Position numbers and translations under genes: made by a program. A DNA stretch of 64,000 bases from Streptomyces sp. CB00316 (GTDB lineage: Bacteria; Actinomycetota; Actinomycetes; Streptomycetales; Streptomycetaceae). Where the stretch lies: contig NZ_LIXI01000003.1 of NCBI RefSeq assembly GCF_001905595.1, positions 434,001 to 498,000 of the forward strand, in the 5' to 3' direction. Within the stretch, counting starts at the first letter, position 1. Each line of letters opens with the position of its first letter. Positions 8,569 to 17,087 of this stretch are shown here, piece by piece. Below the pieces are notes generated by a model. That model searched no databases. It saw only the letters and a program-made list of their open reading frames with translations, and was not told the origin of the DNA.

Positions 8569-8915
8569 GGTGCTCCCTTCGTCGCGACGCTTGGAACGTT
8601 AGGGGCGGTGCGGCCGGGCGGCGATCAGGGAGAGGCGAACGGGTGGCGGCGCTACCCGGGCCTCCGGGGTGGCGGCGTGCGGGCCCCGGGGTGGCTGCCC
8701 TTCGGAGTAATGAGCAGATAAAACTTCTGATGGCCTGTGACCTGCGGCTCCGTCAGATCCAGGGGCCTCCGTACGGCGTGTCGCGTCACCGGGGTGGAGC
8801 AGCGCCGAAGTGCGATCCGGTGTTCGGCTGGTGAGTGTTCGTCATGGGAGGCGTTCACGTCGATCGATTCCCGGAGGACAGGACTCCGGGGCGTTTCCCA
8901 CTGGAGGTCCACACG
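8569..8915. other. Intergenic region between sortase and secreted protein genes
   Basis: This 347-nt divergent gap must hold promoters for both genes. The only conspicuous element is a comparatively AT-rich stretch around 8706-8730 (GAGCAGATAAAACTTCTGAT) in otherwise very GC-rich DNA. I see no coding sequence and no clean -35/-10 pair that I would name. Confidence 0.4.
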
Positions 8916-9398
8916 ATGCGTGCTTCACGCGCTCTCGCGGTCACCGTGACCGCATTCGCAGCAGTCGGGCTCGCTGCCCCCATGGCCGCCGCCACCAACG
9001 GTCCGGTCAACGTCGCCGTCAACCCGCAGGCGGTCCACCAGGGCGGCACGCTGAAGATCACCGCCCGGGGCTGCGGCCACGGTGGCACGGTCTGGTCGAA
9101 CGCGTTCCCGACGACCAGCCTCTCGGCGGGTGACGGCACCAACTACGCCCACGCCCGCGTCCGCAACAACACCACCCCGGGTCACTACCACCTCTCGGTG
9201 AAGTGCAGTGACAACGACCGGATCGCGACGCACAAGTTCACCGTGCTCGCCGGCAACGGCGCGCAGGGCGGGCTCGGCGGCTCGATGGGCCCGAACTCCA
9301 CGGAGATGCAGGTCGGCGGCGGACTGGTGGCCGCGGCGGCCGTCGGTGGCGCGGTCTTCCTCGTCCGGCGCCGGCGGACGAGCCATGCGGCCTTCTAG
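8916..9398 (+). CDS. Secreted protein with C-terminal sorting-type anchor (possible sortase F substrate)
   Basis: A 160-aa protein. It has a Sec signal (MRASRALAVTVTAFAAVGLA, cleavage near AAAT) and a beta-rich domain with two cysteines (ITARGCGHGG, LSVKCSDND). At the C-terminus, QGGLGGS is followed by about 20 hydrophobic residues and the tail RRRRTSHAAF. Motif, helix and basic tail is the architecture of a cell-wall sorting signal, but the motif is GGLGGS and not LPXTG. The start has GGAGG 8 nt upstream. The neighbour at 9498-10061 is a paralogue with the same layout. Function is unknown. Confidence 0.8.
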   Translation: MRASRALAVTVTAFAAVGLAAPMAAATNGPVNVAVNPQAVHQGGTLKITARGCGHGGTVWSNAFPTTSLSAGDGTNYAHARVRNNTTPGHYHLSVKCSDNDRIATHKFTVLAGNGAQGGLGGSMGPNSTEMQVGGGLVAAAAVGGAVFLVRRRRTSHAAF

Positions 9399-9431
9399 GA
9401 CGTCGGACCTCCCGCCCGGCCCGATACGCCC

Positions 9432-9467
9432 GTCGCCCCGAGTCCTGTGGTCAGGACCCGGGGCGAC
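9432..9467. terminator. Bidirectional terminator hairpin
   Basis: Left arm 9432-9447 and right arm 9452-9467 form a 16-position stem with one A/C mismatch around a TGGT loop (GTCGCCCCG...CGGGGCGAC ends). It sits between the two convergent secreted-protein genes and could terminate both. Confidence 0.8.
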
Positions 9468-9497
9468 TGTCGTGCGTCCCACCTCGGACTCGCGCCG

Positions 9498-10061
9498 TCA
9501 GTGCCGGCGGCCGGCGCCGCGGCGGCGTGCGAACCAGAGGGTGCCGGTGGCGGCCGCGAGCACGAGGGCCGCGCCCGCCGCGACCTCCACCGTGTTCATG
9601 GTGCCGGAGCTGCCGCCGAGTCCGCCGCGCACTCCGCTCGGCGCGATGGCCGTGGAGCTGACGGTCGGGGCCGTGGTCGGAGCGGTCGTGGGCGTCGGGC
9701 TGCTGGTGGCGCCCCCGGTGATGGTCAGGTTGACGTTGCGGACGGTGCCGGTGGAGCCGCAGGCGAACGTCACCGCGTAGACCGCGCCCCGCCGGGCGTC
9801 CGCGTCGACGGTGGCGGTGGCGGTCGTGCTGCCGCTCGGGATCACGGTCGTGTCGAAGATGCCCGAGGTGACGGTCGTCTCGCCGGTGCACCCGCCGCCG
9901 CCGAGGGTCACCCGGCCGCCCGGAGCGATCACCGAGGGGGAGATCGTCGGGTTGAACGTGTTGATGGCCCCGTCCGGTGCGGCACGGGCGGCGGACGGAG
10001 CCAGCAGGGTGAGGGCGGTGGCGCCCAGGAGTGCGAGGGGTGCGACACGTATCGCGCGCAT
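9498..10061 (-). CDS. Secreted protein, paralogue of the 8916-9398 product
   Basis: A 187-aa protein with a signal peptide (MRAIRVAPLALLGATALTLL, then SAARA) and a beta-rich domain containing TISPSVIAPGGRVTLGG and two cysteines (GGGCTGET, VTFACGSTG). A Thr/Pro linker follows, then RGGLGGS, a hydrophobic helix and a basic end (FARRRGAGRRH). Layout and C-terminal motif match the convergent neighbour, so they are paralogues or a pair built for the same anchoring route. The ATG at 10061 has GGAGG upstream. The sortase gene is 900 bp away. Role is unknown. Confidence 0.8.
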   Translation of the reverse strand: MRAIRVAPLALLGATALTLLAPSAARAAPDGAINTFNPTISPSVIAPGGRVTLGGGGCTGETTVTSGIFDTTVIPSGSTTATATVDADARRGAVYAVTFACGSTGTVRNVNLTITGGATSSPTPTTAPTTAPTVSSTAIAPSGVRGGLGGSSGTMNTVEVAAGAALVLAAATGTLWFARRRGAGRRH

Positions 10062-10245
10062 GGTGGATCCTCCGGGTTCCCCGAGGGGCAGCTGCGGAAC
10101 GAATTTCCACATAGCAGGAAAAATGCACCTCGATGCGCGACACGCTAGGAGGGGTGCGGACCGACCGCTATCGGGGTCCGGCGAACGGGTCATTCTGTCC
10201 CCCGGCCGGCGCACTCGGCGGTTCACCGGCCGGGGAGACGGTGTA

Positions 10246-11010
10246 TCAGCGGGTGGCCTCCGGGAACAGGTCGAGGAAGGGCTCGGCGGTGGCCGAGATG
10301 CCCCGGCCGAAGGGCGCGTCGAAGTCCCAGATGAGGAAGAGCAGGAAGGCGATCAGCGCGCTGAAGAGCCCCGCCAGCAGCAGTTCCCGGAACGTTCTGC
10401 GGATCTGGAGGGTGAAGATGAGCCCGACCGTCACCAGCGCCCCGATGATGAGACCGAACCACACCACCCCCGGCATCGTCGCCTCCGCGTTCTGTCCCCG
10501 CGAGGTACGGGCGTCGTCCGCCGCCGCCACCTGGTCCACCAGCGGCTGGTAGGCCTGCCCCTCGTGGTCGGTCCGCGGCTCGTAGTCGGTGACGTCCGCG
10601 CGCACCCGGTCCAGCAGCTCCGTGCCGCGTTCGGTGAGGGCGCCCTTCTCCGACATCACCTTCCACTCGGTGTCGATGACATGGGTGACGTACGCGTCGA
10701 CGTCCGCGCGGATGCGGTCGCGGACCTCCGCCGGGTAGACCGAGGACCGGGCCTGCACCTCGTGCAGCGCCTGCGCCTCCAGCCGTACGGACTCCTGGGC
10801 GGCGCTGCGGCCCTCCCAGACCCCGGCGATGGCCAGACCCAGCACGATCGCGTAGACCACGCCGATCATCATCGTCATGTACTCGATGACATCGGGTGTC
10901 TCGGACGGATCGTCGTCATCGGCGATCCTGCGGTTGTTGAGGACCGCGATGGTGAGGACGACCGCGCAGGCCGACGCCATGGCAATGCTCAGGACGAGCC
11001 ATTCGGACAT
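10246..11010 (-). CDS. DUF4239 / bestrophin-like membrane protein
   Basis: A 254-aa protein with four probable membrane helices: residues 1-23, about 45-68 (YMTMMIGVVYAIVLGLAIAG), and two near 180-235 (VVWFGLIIGALVTVGLIFTL, ELLLAGLFSALIAFLLFLIW). A long charged soluble region (EGRSAAQESVRLEAQALHEV and on) lies between the second and third helices. This is the DUF4239 pattern. No biochemical role is established for the family. AGGAG precedes the ATG at 11010. It probably follows the proline-rich gene in one transcript (13-nt gap). Confidence 0.8.
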   Translation of the reverse strand: MSEWLVLSIAMASACAVVLTIAVLNNRRIADDDDPSETPDVIEYMTMMIGVVYAIVLGLAIAGVWEGRSAAQESVRLEAQALHEVQARSSVYPAEVRDRIRADVDAYVTHVIDTEWKVMSEKGALTERGTELLDRVRADVTDYEPRTDHEGQAYQPLVDQVAAADDARTSRGQNAEATMPGVVWFGLIIGALVTVGLIFTLQIRRTFRELLLAGLFSALIAFLLFLIWDFDAPFGRGISATAEPFLDLFPEATR

Positions 11011-11023
11011 GGATATCTCCTCG

Positions 11024-11638
11024 TCAGCGGGACGATCGGGGCCGCAGCACGGCAACGGCGAAGACCGCAGGGGCGGTGATCAGCAGGGTCGTGGACACCA
11101 GGGACGGCCCGCTCCGTGGCTCCTTGCGGGTCGCTTTGCGGTACGTCGGCAGCGCCACGGGCCGGGGCTCCGGCGGCTTCGGCCGCACCGAGGGGGCCGG
11201 TGACGGCTTCGGCGCCGGCCTGGGCGCGTGCGCGGCCCGCTGAACGGGCGGCTGCGGAGGAGGTGGTGGTGGCGGCTCCGGTGGAGGTGGCGACGGGGGA
11301 GGGGGCGAGGGCGGGGGCGGTGGTTCCGGCGCCGGCGGTGGGGGAGGCGGCGGCTCCGGCGGCTTCGCCGGCTTCGGCGGTGGCGGCGGAGGAGGAGGTA
11401 GCGGCGGTGGTGGTGGCGGAGGAGGAGGTAGCGGCGGTGGTGGTGGCGGTTCCGGTGGGGTGACCGCCGCGCAGTTTCCGCTGCCCGCCACGGCGACCGC
11501 GGTGCTGCCGTCGTCCTGCCCGATGGTGGCCACCGCGCAGGCGTCGGCGGTCGCGGGCTGCGGTACGGCTATCAGCCAGACGAGTGCGGCGGCTGTCGAG
11601 AGCCGCCCGATGCGGGATCCGTACACGACCGGGAGCAT
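11024..11638 (-). CDS. Proline-rich secreted/membrane protein
   Basis: A 204-aa protein. The N-terminus looks like a signal peptide (VYGSRIGRLSTAAALVWLIA, then PATA). A central tract of about 75 residues is nearly all Pro with a few Glu, Leu, Ser and Lys. A C-terminal hydrophobic stretch (SLVSTTLLITAPAVFAVAVL) with a basic end follows. This suggests an extended, wall-spanning stalk anchored in the membrane. An ATG at 11638 was chosen because the signal begins there, but no good ribosome site is visible and a start at 11740 cannot be excluded. The tract contains a perfect 30-bp tandem duplication. Confidence 0.6.
   Translation of the reverse strand: MLPVVYGSRIGRLSTAAALVWLIAVPQPATADACAVATIGQDDGSTAVAVAGSGNCAAVTPPEPPPPPPLPPPPPPPPPLPPPPPPPPKPAKPPEPPPPPPPAPEPPPPPSPPPPSPPPPEPPPPPPPQPPVQRAAHAPRPAPKPSPAPSVRPKPPEPRPVALPTYRKATRKEPRSGPSLVSTTLLITAPAVFAVAVLRPRSSR
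11385..11444. repeat. Perfect 2 x 30-bp tandem repeat
   Basis: Units 11385-11414 and 11415-11444 are identical; each begins GGCGGAGGAGGAGGTAGCGG. On the minus strand they encode two copies of a ten-residue proline block with one leucine. Such a repeat is prone to slippage, so the length of the stalk is likely to vary between strains. Confidence 0.9.
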
Positions 11639-11888
11639 GATGCACGTCGTCCGGCGACACACGGGACTCCGCGGGGATTCGCCTGATGGTGGGACAAGAA
11701 GCCGTTCATGTTTGCGCACGGTTGACGGCCCGCCAGGCACCCTTGGCCACCGCCCAGATGAGCGTCCCGCCGAATTCTTCTCGCCCCGCGTTGAACACAG
11801 GCCCCGTCACGCCGCGTACCTAGGGCCATGGACGGCGCGGCCTCGCGTCTCCATCGCAGCGATACGACGACGTACTACGGGAGTCGAC

Positions 11889-12848
11889 ATGAACACCTGG
11901 CGCAACGCCTCGCTCGCGGTCACCGCCGCAGCCCTTTTGACGCTGACGACGGCGTGCGGTCAGGAGCAGGGCACGGCATCGCCCAACGGCCAGGCGGTGG
12001 GCAACGCTGCCCCGGCACAGCAGCCGGCCGAGAGCGGCTACGGCTCGAACGGCGGTGGCTACGGCTCCGGCGCGGACGTCGCGGCCCCGAAGGAGGCGGG
12101 TCAGCTCGCCGTACAGGACAGCAAGAAGCTCGGGAAGGTGCTCACCGACAGCGAGGGGTTCACGCTCTACCGCTTCGACAAGGACACCGCGAAGCCGCCG
12201 AAGTCGAACTGCGACGGCGACTGCGCGAGGATCTGGCCGGTCGTGCCCGCCGGCGACGTCACCGCCGCCGCCGGAACCGATGCCTCGCTGTTCGGCGAGG
12301 TCGTCCGGACCGACGGCTCGAAGCAACTGACCGTCGACGGCTGGCCGATGTACCGGTACGCGAAGGACACCGCGCCGGGACAGACCAACGGCCAGGGCGT
12401 CGGGGGCACCTGGTTCGCCTCCGCCCCCGACGGGAAGAAGGCGGCGGCCAACGCCGACGGTGCGGCCGTCACCGAACCGGCCGACGCCGCGGGGCTTTCC
12501 GTCCGCAAGGACCCGGAACTCGGTGACATCGTGGTGGACAAGCGCGGTATGACGGTTTACCGCTTCACGCAGGACTCCGCGTGGCCGATGAAGACGGCCT
12601 GCACCGGCGACTGCCTCAAGAAGTGGCCGGTTGTCGCCCCTGTGTCCAAAAACTCGGTGGAAGGCGTGACGAAGAAGGGATTCGTCACTTTCGACCGCCC
12701 CGACGGGATCAAGCAGCAGACCATCGACTGCTGGCCCATCTACACGTTCGCCGGGGACGAGAAGCCGGGTGACGTCAACGGCCAGGGAGTCGGCGGTACG
12801 TGGTTCGCGGTCTCACCCGACTCCAAGCTCGTCAAGACCACGAAGTAA
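11889..12848 (+). CDS. Lipoprotein with two PF03640 secreted repeats (SCO0930-like)
   Basis: A 319-aa protein. Signal and lipobox are clear (ALLTLTTACGQ). A Gly/Ser/Ala linker is followed by two homologous halves. Each half has a strand ending in TLYRFDKDT or TVYRFTQDS, a Cys-x-Gly-x-Cys pair (CDGDC, CTGDC) before a WPVV element, then GQGVGGTWFA. These are Lipoprotein_15 (PF03640) repeats of unknown function, sometimes linked to redox or metal handling at the cell surface. ACGACGTACTACGGGAG precedes the ATG. It comes before the methyltransferase-rmdA pair. Confidence 0.85.
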   Translation: MNTWRNASLAVTAAALLTLTTACGQEQGTASPNGQAVGNAAPAQQPAESGYGSNGGGYGSGADVAAPKEAGQLAVQDSKKLGKVLTDSEGFTLYRFDKDTAKPPKSNCDGDCARIWPVVPAGDVTAAAGTDASLFGEVVRTDGSKQLTVDGWPMYRYAKDTAPGQTNGQGVGGTWFASAPDGKKAAANADGAAVTEPADAAGLSVRKDPELGDIVVDKRGMTVYRFTQDSAWPMKTACTGDCLKKWPVVAPVSKNSVEGVTKKGFVTFDRPDGIKQQTIDCWPIYTFAGDEKPGDVNGQGVGGTWFAVSPDSKLVKTTK

Positions 12849-12901
12849 CCGCCCAGTAGCTCCCAAGTGGCCCCCAACCACAGGGAATCGGTGAGTGAAG
12901 T

Positions 12902-12943
12902 GCCGGTCCGTCGCTGCATGTGTACGCGCAGCGACGGACCGGC
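12902..12943 (+). terminator. Strong terminator hairpin after the lipoprotein gene
   Basis: A perfect 16-bp stem (12902-12917 with 12928-12943) closes a 10-nt loop, ending GCCGGTCC...GGACCGGC. It lies 54 nt after the lipoprotein stop and well before the methyltransferase start. Confidence 0.85.
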
Positions 12944-13084
12944 CGTTGTGGCCACCGCAGTGTGACCAATAACGGATCCCTAATTTCCGTTTCCGCTCGC
13001 TCTCCTGGCGGTCGATCAGTAGCCTCTGGTCAACACTGACCATGAACATGGCCGGATCGCCGTGGCGACTTGTTGGAGACATCG

Positions 13085-13903
13085 ATGGAGCGTCCCGCCT
13101 GGGCACCACAAGGCATAGATATCTCGGTGCCGAGCGTGTCCCGCATGTACGACTTCTATCTGGGCGGATCGCACAATTTCGAGGTGGACCGGGAAGCCGC
13201 TCGGAAGGCCATGGAGTTCCTCCCGGGCCTTCCCAAGATCATGCAGGCGAATCGGGCCTTTATGCGCCGGGCCGTGCGGTACGCGGTCGGCGAGGGGATC
13301 GATCAGTTCCTCGACATCGGCTCCGGCATCCCGACCTTCGGCAACGTCCACGAGGTGGCCCAGGCCGCCGACCCGCGGGCCAAGGTGGCGTACGTCGACC
13401 ACGACCCGGTCGCCGTCGCGCACAGCCAGGCGGTGCTGGAAGGCAACGACCTGGCCGTCATCGCCGCCGCCGACCTGCGCCGGCCCAAGGAGATCCTGGC
13501 GAACCCGGCGATCACCGGACTCCTCGACCTGGACCGCCCGGTGGCCCTGCTGCTCGTCGCGGTGCTCCACTTCATCGAGGACGCCGACGATCCGCGCTCG
13601 GCGGTCGCCGAACTGCGCGAGGCACTGGCCCCGGGCAGCCTCGTCATCCTGACCCACGCCTCGTACGAGGGCATCCCGCTCTCCAAGGAGGAGGCGGACG
13701 GCACGGTCGGCGTCTACCGGAACATCCGCAACCCGCTCATCATGCGGACGCGCGAGGAGATCGGCGCGTTCTTCGAGGGGTACGAGATGGTGGAGCCCGG
13801 CCTCGTGTCGATGCCCGAGTGGCGCCCGGAGACCCCGCAGTCCCCGGAGCAGGAAGACCCGTACGCCTTCTCGGGCTTCGGCGGGGTCGGGCGTAAGGCG
13901 TGA
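13085..13903 (+). CDS. SAM-dependent methyltransferase (PF04672, SCO2525 family)
   Basis: A 272-aa protein of the actinobacterial PF04672 family. It has the family opening SVSRMYDFYLGGSHNFEVDR, then FLDIGSGIPTFGNVHEVAQ (SAM loop), VAYVDHDPVAVAHSQ, and a later LLLVAVLHFIEDADDP. The start at 13085 has TGGAGAC 8 nt upstream. The stop overlaps the GTG of the diguanylate cyclase gene (GTGA). The substrate is unknown for the family; coupling to a c-di-GMP enzyme is the only clue. Confidence 0.9.
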   Translation: MERPAWAPQGIDISVPSVSRMYDFYLGGSHNFEVDREAARKAMEFLPGLPKIMQANRAFMRRAVRYAVGEGIDQFLDIGSGIPTFGNVHEVAQAADPRAKVAYVDHDPVAVAHSQAVLEGNDLAVIAAADLRRPKEILANPAITGLLDLDRPVALLLVAVLHFIEDADDPRSAVAELREALAPGSLVILTHASYEGIPLSKEEADGTVGVYRNIRNPLIMRTREEIGAFFEGYEMVEPGLVSMPEWRPETPQSPEQEDPYAFSGFGGVGRKA

Positions 13904-16074
13904 GTATTCCCGCCCAGGCCTCCGGTGAGCAGGACGCGGAACCGGACGGGCCGGAAGGCCGGCTCCGGAGATTCGCCACGATCTGGAGCCGGGCCATCTT
14001 CCCCCTGACGGCCACCTCCCTGACCCGCCCGGAGTTCGAGCAGCACCTGCTGCCGCTGGCCCGCGAGCTCAGCCTCACCCTGCACGCCCACCCGTTCGAC
14101 GCCTCGCCCGCCGCCCGGATCGGCGCGGCGCTGGTCGACGCGCACTGCACCGACCCGGACGCCCTCAGCTCCACGCTCGGCGTCGTCGACTCCTACCTCG
14201 TGCTGTACTGCGGCGGCAACGGTCCGGGGGAGCTGTCCACCGAGGACGCCCGTGCCCGGTGCGCCCGGATCCAGCACACCCTCGCCTCCGGCTTCTCCCA
14301 GGCCCTGCGCGAGCGGACCCTCGCCGAGCAGGAGGCGATCGCCCGCTCGGCGCTCACCGCCCGTTCGGACGCCGAGCAGGCTTTGCACGCCACCGAGGCC
14401 CGCTTCCGCGCGGTCTTCAAGGACGCCGCCGTCGGCATCGGCATCGCCGACCTCGACGGCAACATCCTGGAGATCAACGACACCCTCACCCGGATGTTCG
14501 GCGGCCTGGAGTACCACGTCCGCAGCCACAAGGTGAACGAGTGGGTCCACCCCGAGGACTCCCCGCAGGTGTGGAAGTACTACAACGAGCTGGTACGGGG
14601 GGAGCGCGACCACTACCGGGTCGAGAAGGCGTACTACCGCAACGACGGCACGGTCCTGTGGACCAACCTCACCGTCTCCCTGCTCCGCGACCCCGAGGGG
14701 CGCCCCCAGTACCAGCTGGCGCTGATGGAGGACACCACCGAGCGCCGCCTGCTCAACCTGCGGCTGCGCTACGAGGCCACCCACGACGCGCTCACCGGAC
14801 TGCCCAACCGGACGCTGTTCTTCGAGCGGCTGGAGAAGGTGCTCTCCGCCAAGGACGCCGCCCGCTTCGGCCTCTGCTACCTGGACCTCGACGGCTTCAA
14901 GGCCATCAACGACAGCCTCGGCCACGCGGCCGGCGACCGGCTCCTGGTCGAGGTCGCCGACCGGCTCCAGAGCTGCGCCACCGCACCCGGCGAGATGGTC
15001 GCCCGGCTCGGCGGCGACGAGTTCGTGGCCCTCACCACCGGCCCCGGCACCGCCGAGGCGGTGGACGAGCTCGCCGGCCGCATCCTCAACGTGCTCGCCA
15101 CCCCGATCAGGCTGGACGGCCGCGAGCTGACCGTCCGCGGTTCGATCGGTGTCGTCGAGGGGCCCGCCGGGGAGCGCAGCGCCGCCGAGGTGCTGCGCAG
15201 CGCGGACATCACCATGTACCGGGCCAAGGCGGCGGGCGGCAACCGCTTCGAACTCGCCGACGCCGAGGCCGACGCCCGCGCCATCACCCGCCACGGGCTG
15301 ACCACCGCCCTGCCCGCCGCGCTGGACCGGGGCGAGTTCTTCATCGAGTACCAGCCGCTCGTCCACCTGGGCGACGGCACCGTGCACGGCGCCGAGGCGC
15401 TCGTACGGTGGTGCCACCCGCAGCACGGGGTGCTCGGCCCCGACCGGTTCATCCCGCTCGCCGAGCACACCGGGCTGATCGTGCCGCTCGGGCGCTGGGT
15501 GCTGGAGGAGTCCGTCCGGCAGGCGAACTTCTGGAAGGAGCGGCACAGCGACGGCGGCCCGCTGCGGATCAACGTCAATCTCTCGCCGACCCAGTTGCAC
15601 CACCCCCGGCTGGTCGCCGAGACGGTCGACGTACTGGAACGCTCCGGCCTGGAACCGGGAGCCCTGTGCCTGGAGGTCACCGAGTCCGCCCTGATCGGCG
15701 CCGACGACGATCTCCTCAAGCCGCTGCGGCAACTCGCGGAGATGGGCGTCGACATCGCGCTCGACGACTTCGGCACCGGCTACTCCAACCTCGCGAACCT
15801 GCGGCGGCTGCCGGTGAGCGTCCTCAAGCTGGACCGCTCCTTCACCCGCGGCATGCAGCAGCATCCGGCCGACCCGGTCGACCTGAAGATCGTCGAAGGG
15901 ATCGTCTCGCTGGCCCACAGCCTGGAGCTCGCCGTCACGGTGGAGGGCGTGGAGACGGGGGCACAGGCCGATCAGCTGCGCCGCCTGGGCTGCGACACCG
16001 CCCAGGGGTGGTACTACGCCCGCCCCGGGGCCCCGGACCGCATCCACGCGCTGCTGCTGGCTGACGCGGTCTGA
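13900..16074 (+). CDS. rmdA: PAS-GGDEF-EAL cyclic di-GMP enzyme, RmdA-like
   Basis: A 724-aa cytoplasmic protein. It has an N-terminal helical region, a PAS domain (about 165-285, ARFRAVFKDAAVGIGIADLD), a GGDEF domain (about 290-455, intact active site RLGGDEF) and an EAL domain (about 470-720, GAEALVRW, LDDFGTGYSNL, VEGVETG). Both catalytic signatures are intact, so it may make and degrade c-di-GMP. S. coelicolor RmdA (SCO0928) has this layout and both activities, and affects morphological development. The lipoprotein-methyltransferase-rmdA-LysR-sdh order supports the name. It is translationally coupled to the methyltransferase gene. Confidence 0.85.
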   Translation: MSIPAQASGEQDAEPDGPEGRLRRFATIWSRAIFPLTATSLTRPEFEQHLLPLARELSLTLHAHPFDASPAARIGAALVDAHCTDPDALSSTLGVVDSYLVLYCGGNGPGELSTEDARARCARIQHTLASGFSQALRERTLAEQEAIARSALTARSDAEQALHATEARFRAVFKDAAVGIGIADLDGNILEINDTLTRMFGGLEYHVRSHKVNEWVHPEDSPQVWKYYNELVRGERDHYRVEKAYYRNDGTVLWTNLTVSLLRDPEGRPQYQLALMEDTTERRLLNLRLRYEATHDALTGLPNRTLFFERLEKVLSAKDAARFGLCYLDLDGFKAINDSLGHAAGDRLLVEVADRLQSCATAPGEMVARLGGDEFVALTTGPGTAEAVDELAGRILNVLATPIRLDGRELTVRGSIGVVEGPAGERSAAEVLRSADITMYRAKAAGGNRFELADAEADARAITRHGLTTALPAALDRGEFFIEYQPLVHLGDGTVHGAEALVRWCHPQHGVLGPDRFIPLAEHTGLIVPLGRWVLEESVRQANFWKERHSDGGPLRINVNLSPTQLHHPRLVAETVDVLERSGLEPGALCLEVTESALIGADDDLLKPLRQLAEMGVDIALDDFGTGYSNLANLRRLPVSVLKLDRSFTRGMQQHPADPVDLKIVEGIVSLAHSLELAVTVEGVETGAQADQLRRLGCDTAQGWYYARPGAPDRIHALLLADAV

Positions 16075-16095
16075 GCGGACGGGCCCGGCCCCCGG

Positions 16096-16992
16096 TCACC
16101 CCACCCCCGGCCCGTGCTCAAGCAGCATCCGCTGGAGCTCCCGGGCCGCCCGGGGCGGGGCCACATCGCTGCGGTGCGCGAGAGCGATCGTGCGCCGCAG
16201 CCCGGGTCCGGCCAGCGGGGTCTTCCGCAGGTCATGGCCGGCCCGGCTTGCGGCCATGCTCGGCACCACAGCGATCCCGAGCCCCGCCCGTACGAAACCG
16301 AGCACCGCGTCCATCTCGCCGCCCTCCACCGTGAACGAGGGCTCGAACCCCTCCGCGCGACAGGCGGCGAGCGTCAGCTCCCGCAGGTTGTAGCCGTGCC
16401 GGAACATCACCAGCGGCGCCCCTTCGAGATCCGCGATCCGGACCCGCCCGCCGCGCCCCGGGGCCGGCTCCGCGGCGGACGACACCACCACCAGGTCCTC
16501 CTGCAGCAACTCCACCGTGGTGAGCGCGGGCGAGGCGGCGGGCAGCGGCAGCACCACCAGGGCGACGTCGAGTGCCCCGCGCGCCAGCTGCCGTACGAGG
16601 TCGTGCGAGCCGCCCTCCTCCAGCAGCAGCCGCACCCCCGGATGGCGGTCGTGGAAGGCGCGCAGCACATCGGGCAGCAGCCCCGTACAGAGGCTCGGCG
16701 TCGCCCCGAGCCGCACCCGGCCGCTCCGCAGCTGCACCAGCTCCTGCACCTCGTGGCGCGCGGTCTCCGCGTCCGCGAGGATCCGCCGGGCCAGCGGCAG
16801 CAGCGCCTCACCCGCGTCGGTCAGGGCGATGTTGCCCCGGGCCCGGCTGAACAGCTCGGCGCCCAGCTCGCTCTCCAGGGCCCGGATCTGCTGGGAGAGC
16901 GAGGGCTGCGAGACGTGCACGGCCTCGGCGGCCCGGGTGAAGTGCCGGGTCTCGGCGACGGCCACGAAATAGGTGAGCTGCTGGAAGTGCAT
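16096..16992 (-). CDS. LysR-family transcriptional regulator divergent from sdhCAB
   Basis: A 298-aa protein. The N-terminal winged HTH is canonical (FQQLTYFVAVAETRHFTRAA, then VSQPSLSQQIRALESELG). The C-terminal co-inducer domain begins at VRLGATPSLCTGLLPDVL. The start at 16992 lies 95 bp from sdhC. A T-N11-A palindrome in that gap (17015-17029) is a natural binding site, so the protein probably controls the succinate dehydrogenase operon and its own gene. The ligand is unknown. Confidence 0.9.
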   Translation of the reverse strand: MHFQQLTYFVAVAETRHFTRAAEAVHVSQPSLSQQIRALESELGAELFSRARGNIALTDAGEALLPLARRILADAETARHEVQELVQLRSGRVRLGATPSLCTGLLPDVLRAFHDRHPGVRLLLEEGGSHDLVRQLARGALDVALVVLPLPAASPALTTVELLQEDLVVVSSAAEPAPGRGGRVRIADLEGAPLVMFRHGYNLRELTLAACRAEGFEPSFTVEGGEMDAVLGFVRAGLGIAVVPSMAASRAGHDLRKTPLAGPGLRRTIALAHRSDVAPPRAARELQRMLLEHGPGVG

Positions 16993-17014
16993 ACACCGAG
17001 GCTACTGTCGTTCG

Positions 17015-17029
17015 ATAGGCGAAGCCTAT
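17015..17029. promoter_or_regulatory. LysR-type operator (T-N11-A palindrome)
   Basis: ATAGGC-GAA-GCCTAT is a perfect 6-bp inverted repeat with T at 17016 and A at 17028, exactly the T-N11-A form bound by LysR regulators. It also fits ATAG-N7-CTAT. It is 23 bp upstream of the lysR start and 58 bp upstream of sdhC, so it can serve both. Confidence 0.7.
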
Positions 17030-17087
17030 GAAGATCAGCCACTCCATGTCTTGGACTGATCAGCTCGGGACCCCTACCGTCAGGTCC

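Noticed and set aside
13714..16047. A 777-codon open frame antisense to rmdA
   Set aside because: Same codon-bias artefact; the plus strand encodes intact PAS, GGDEF and EAL domains.
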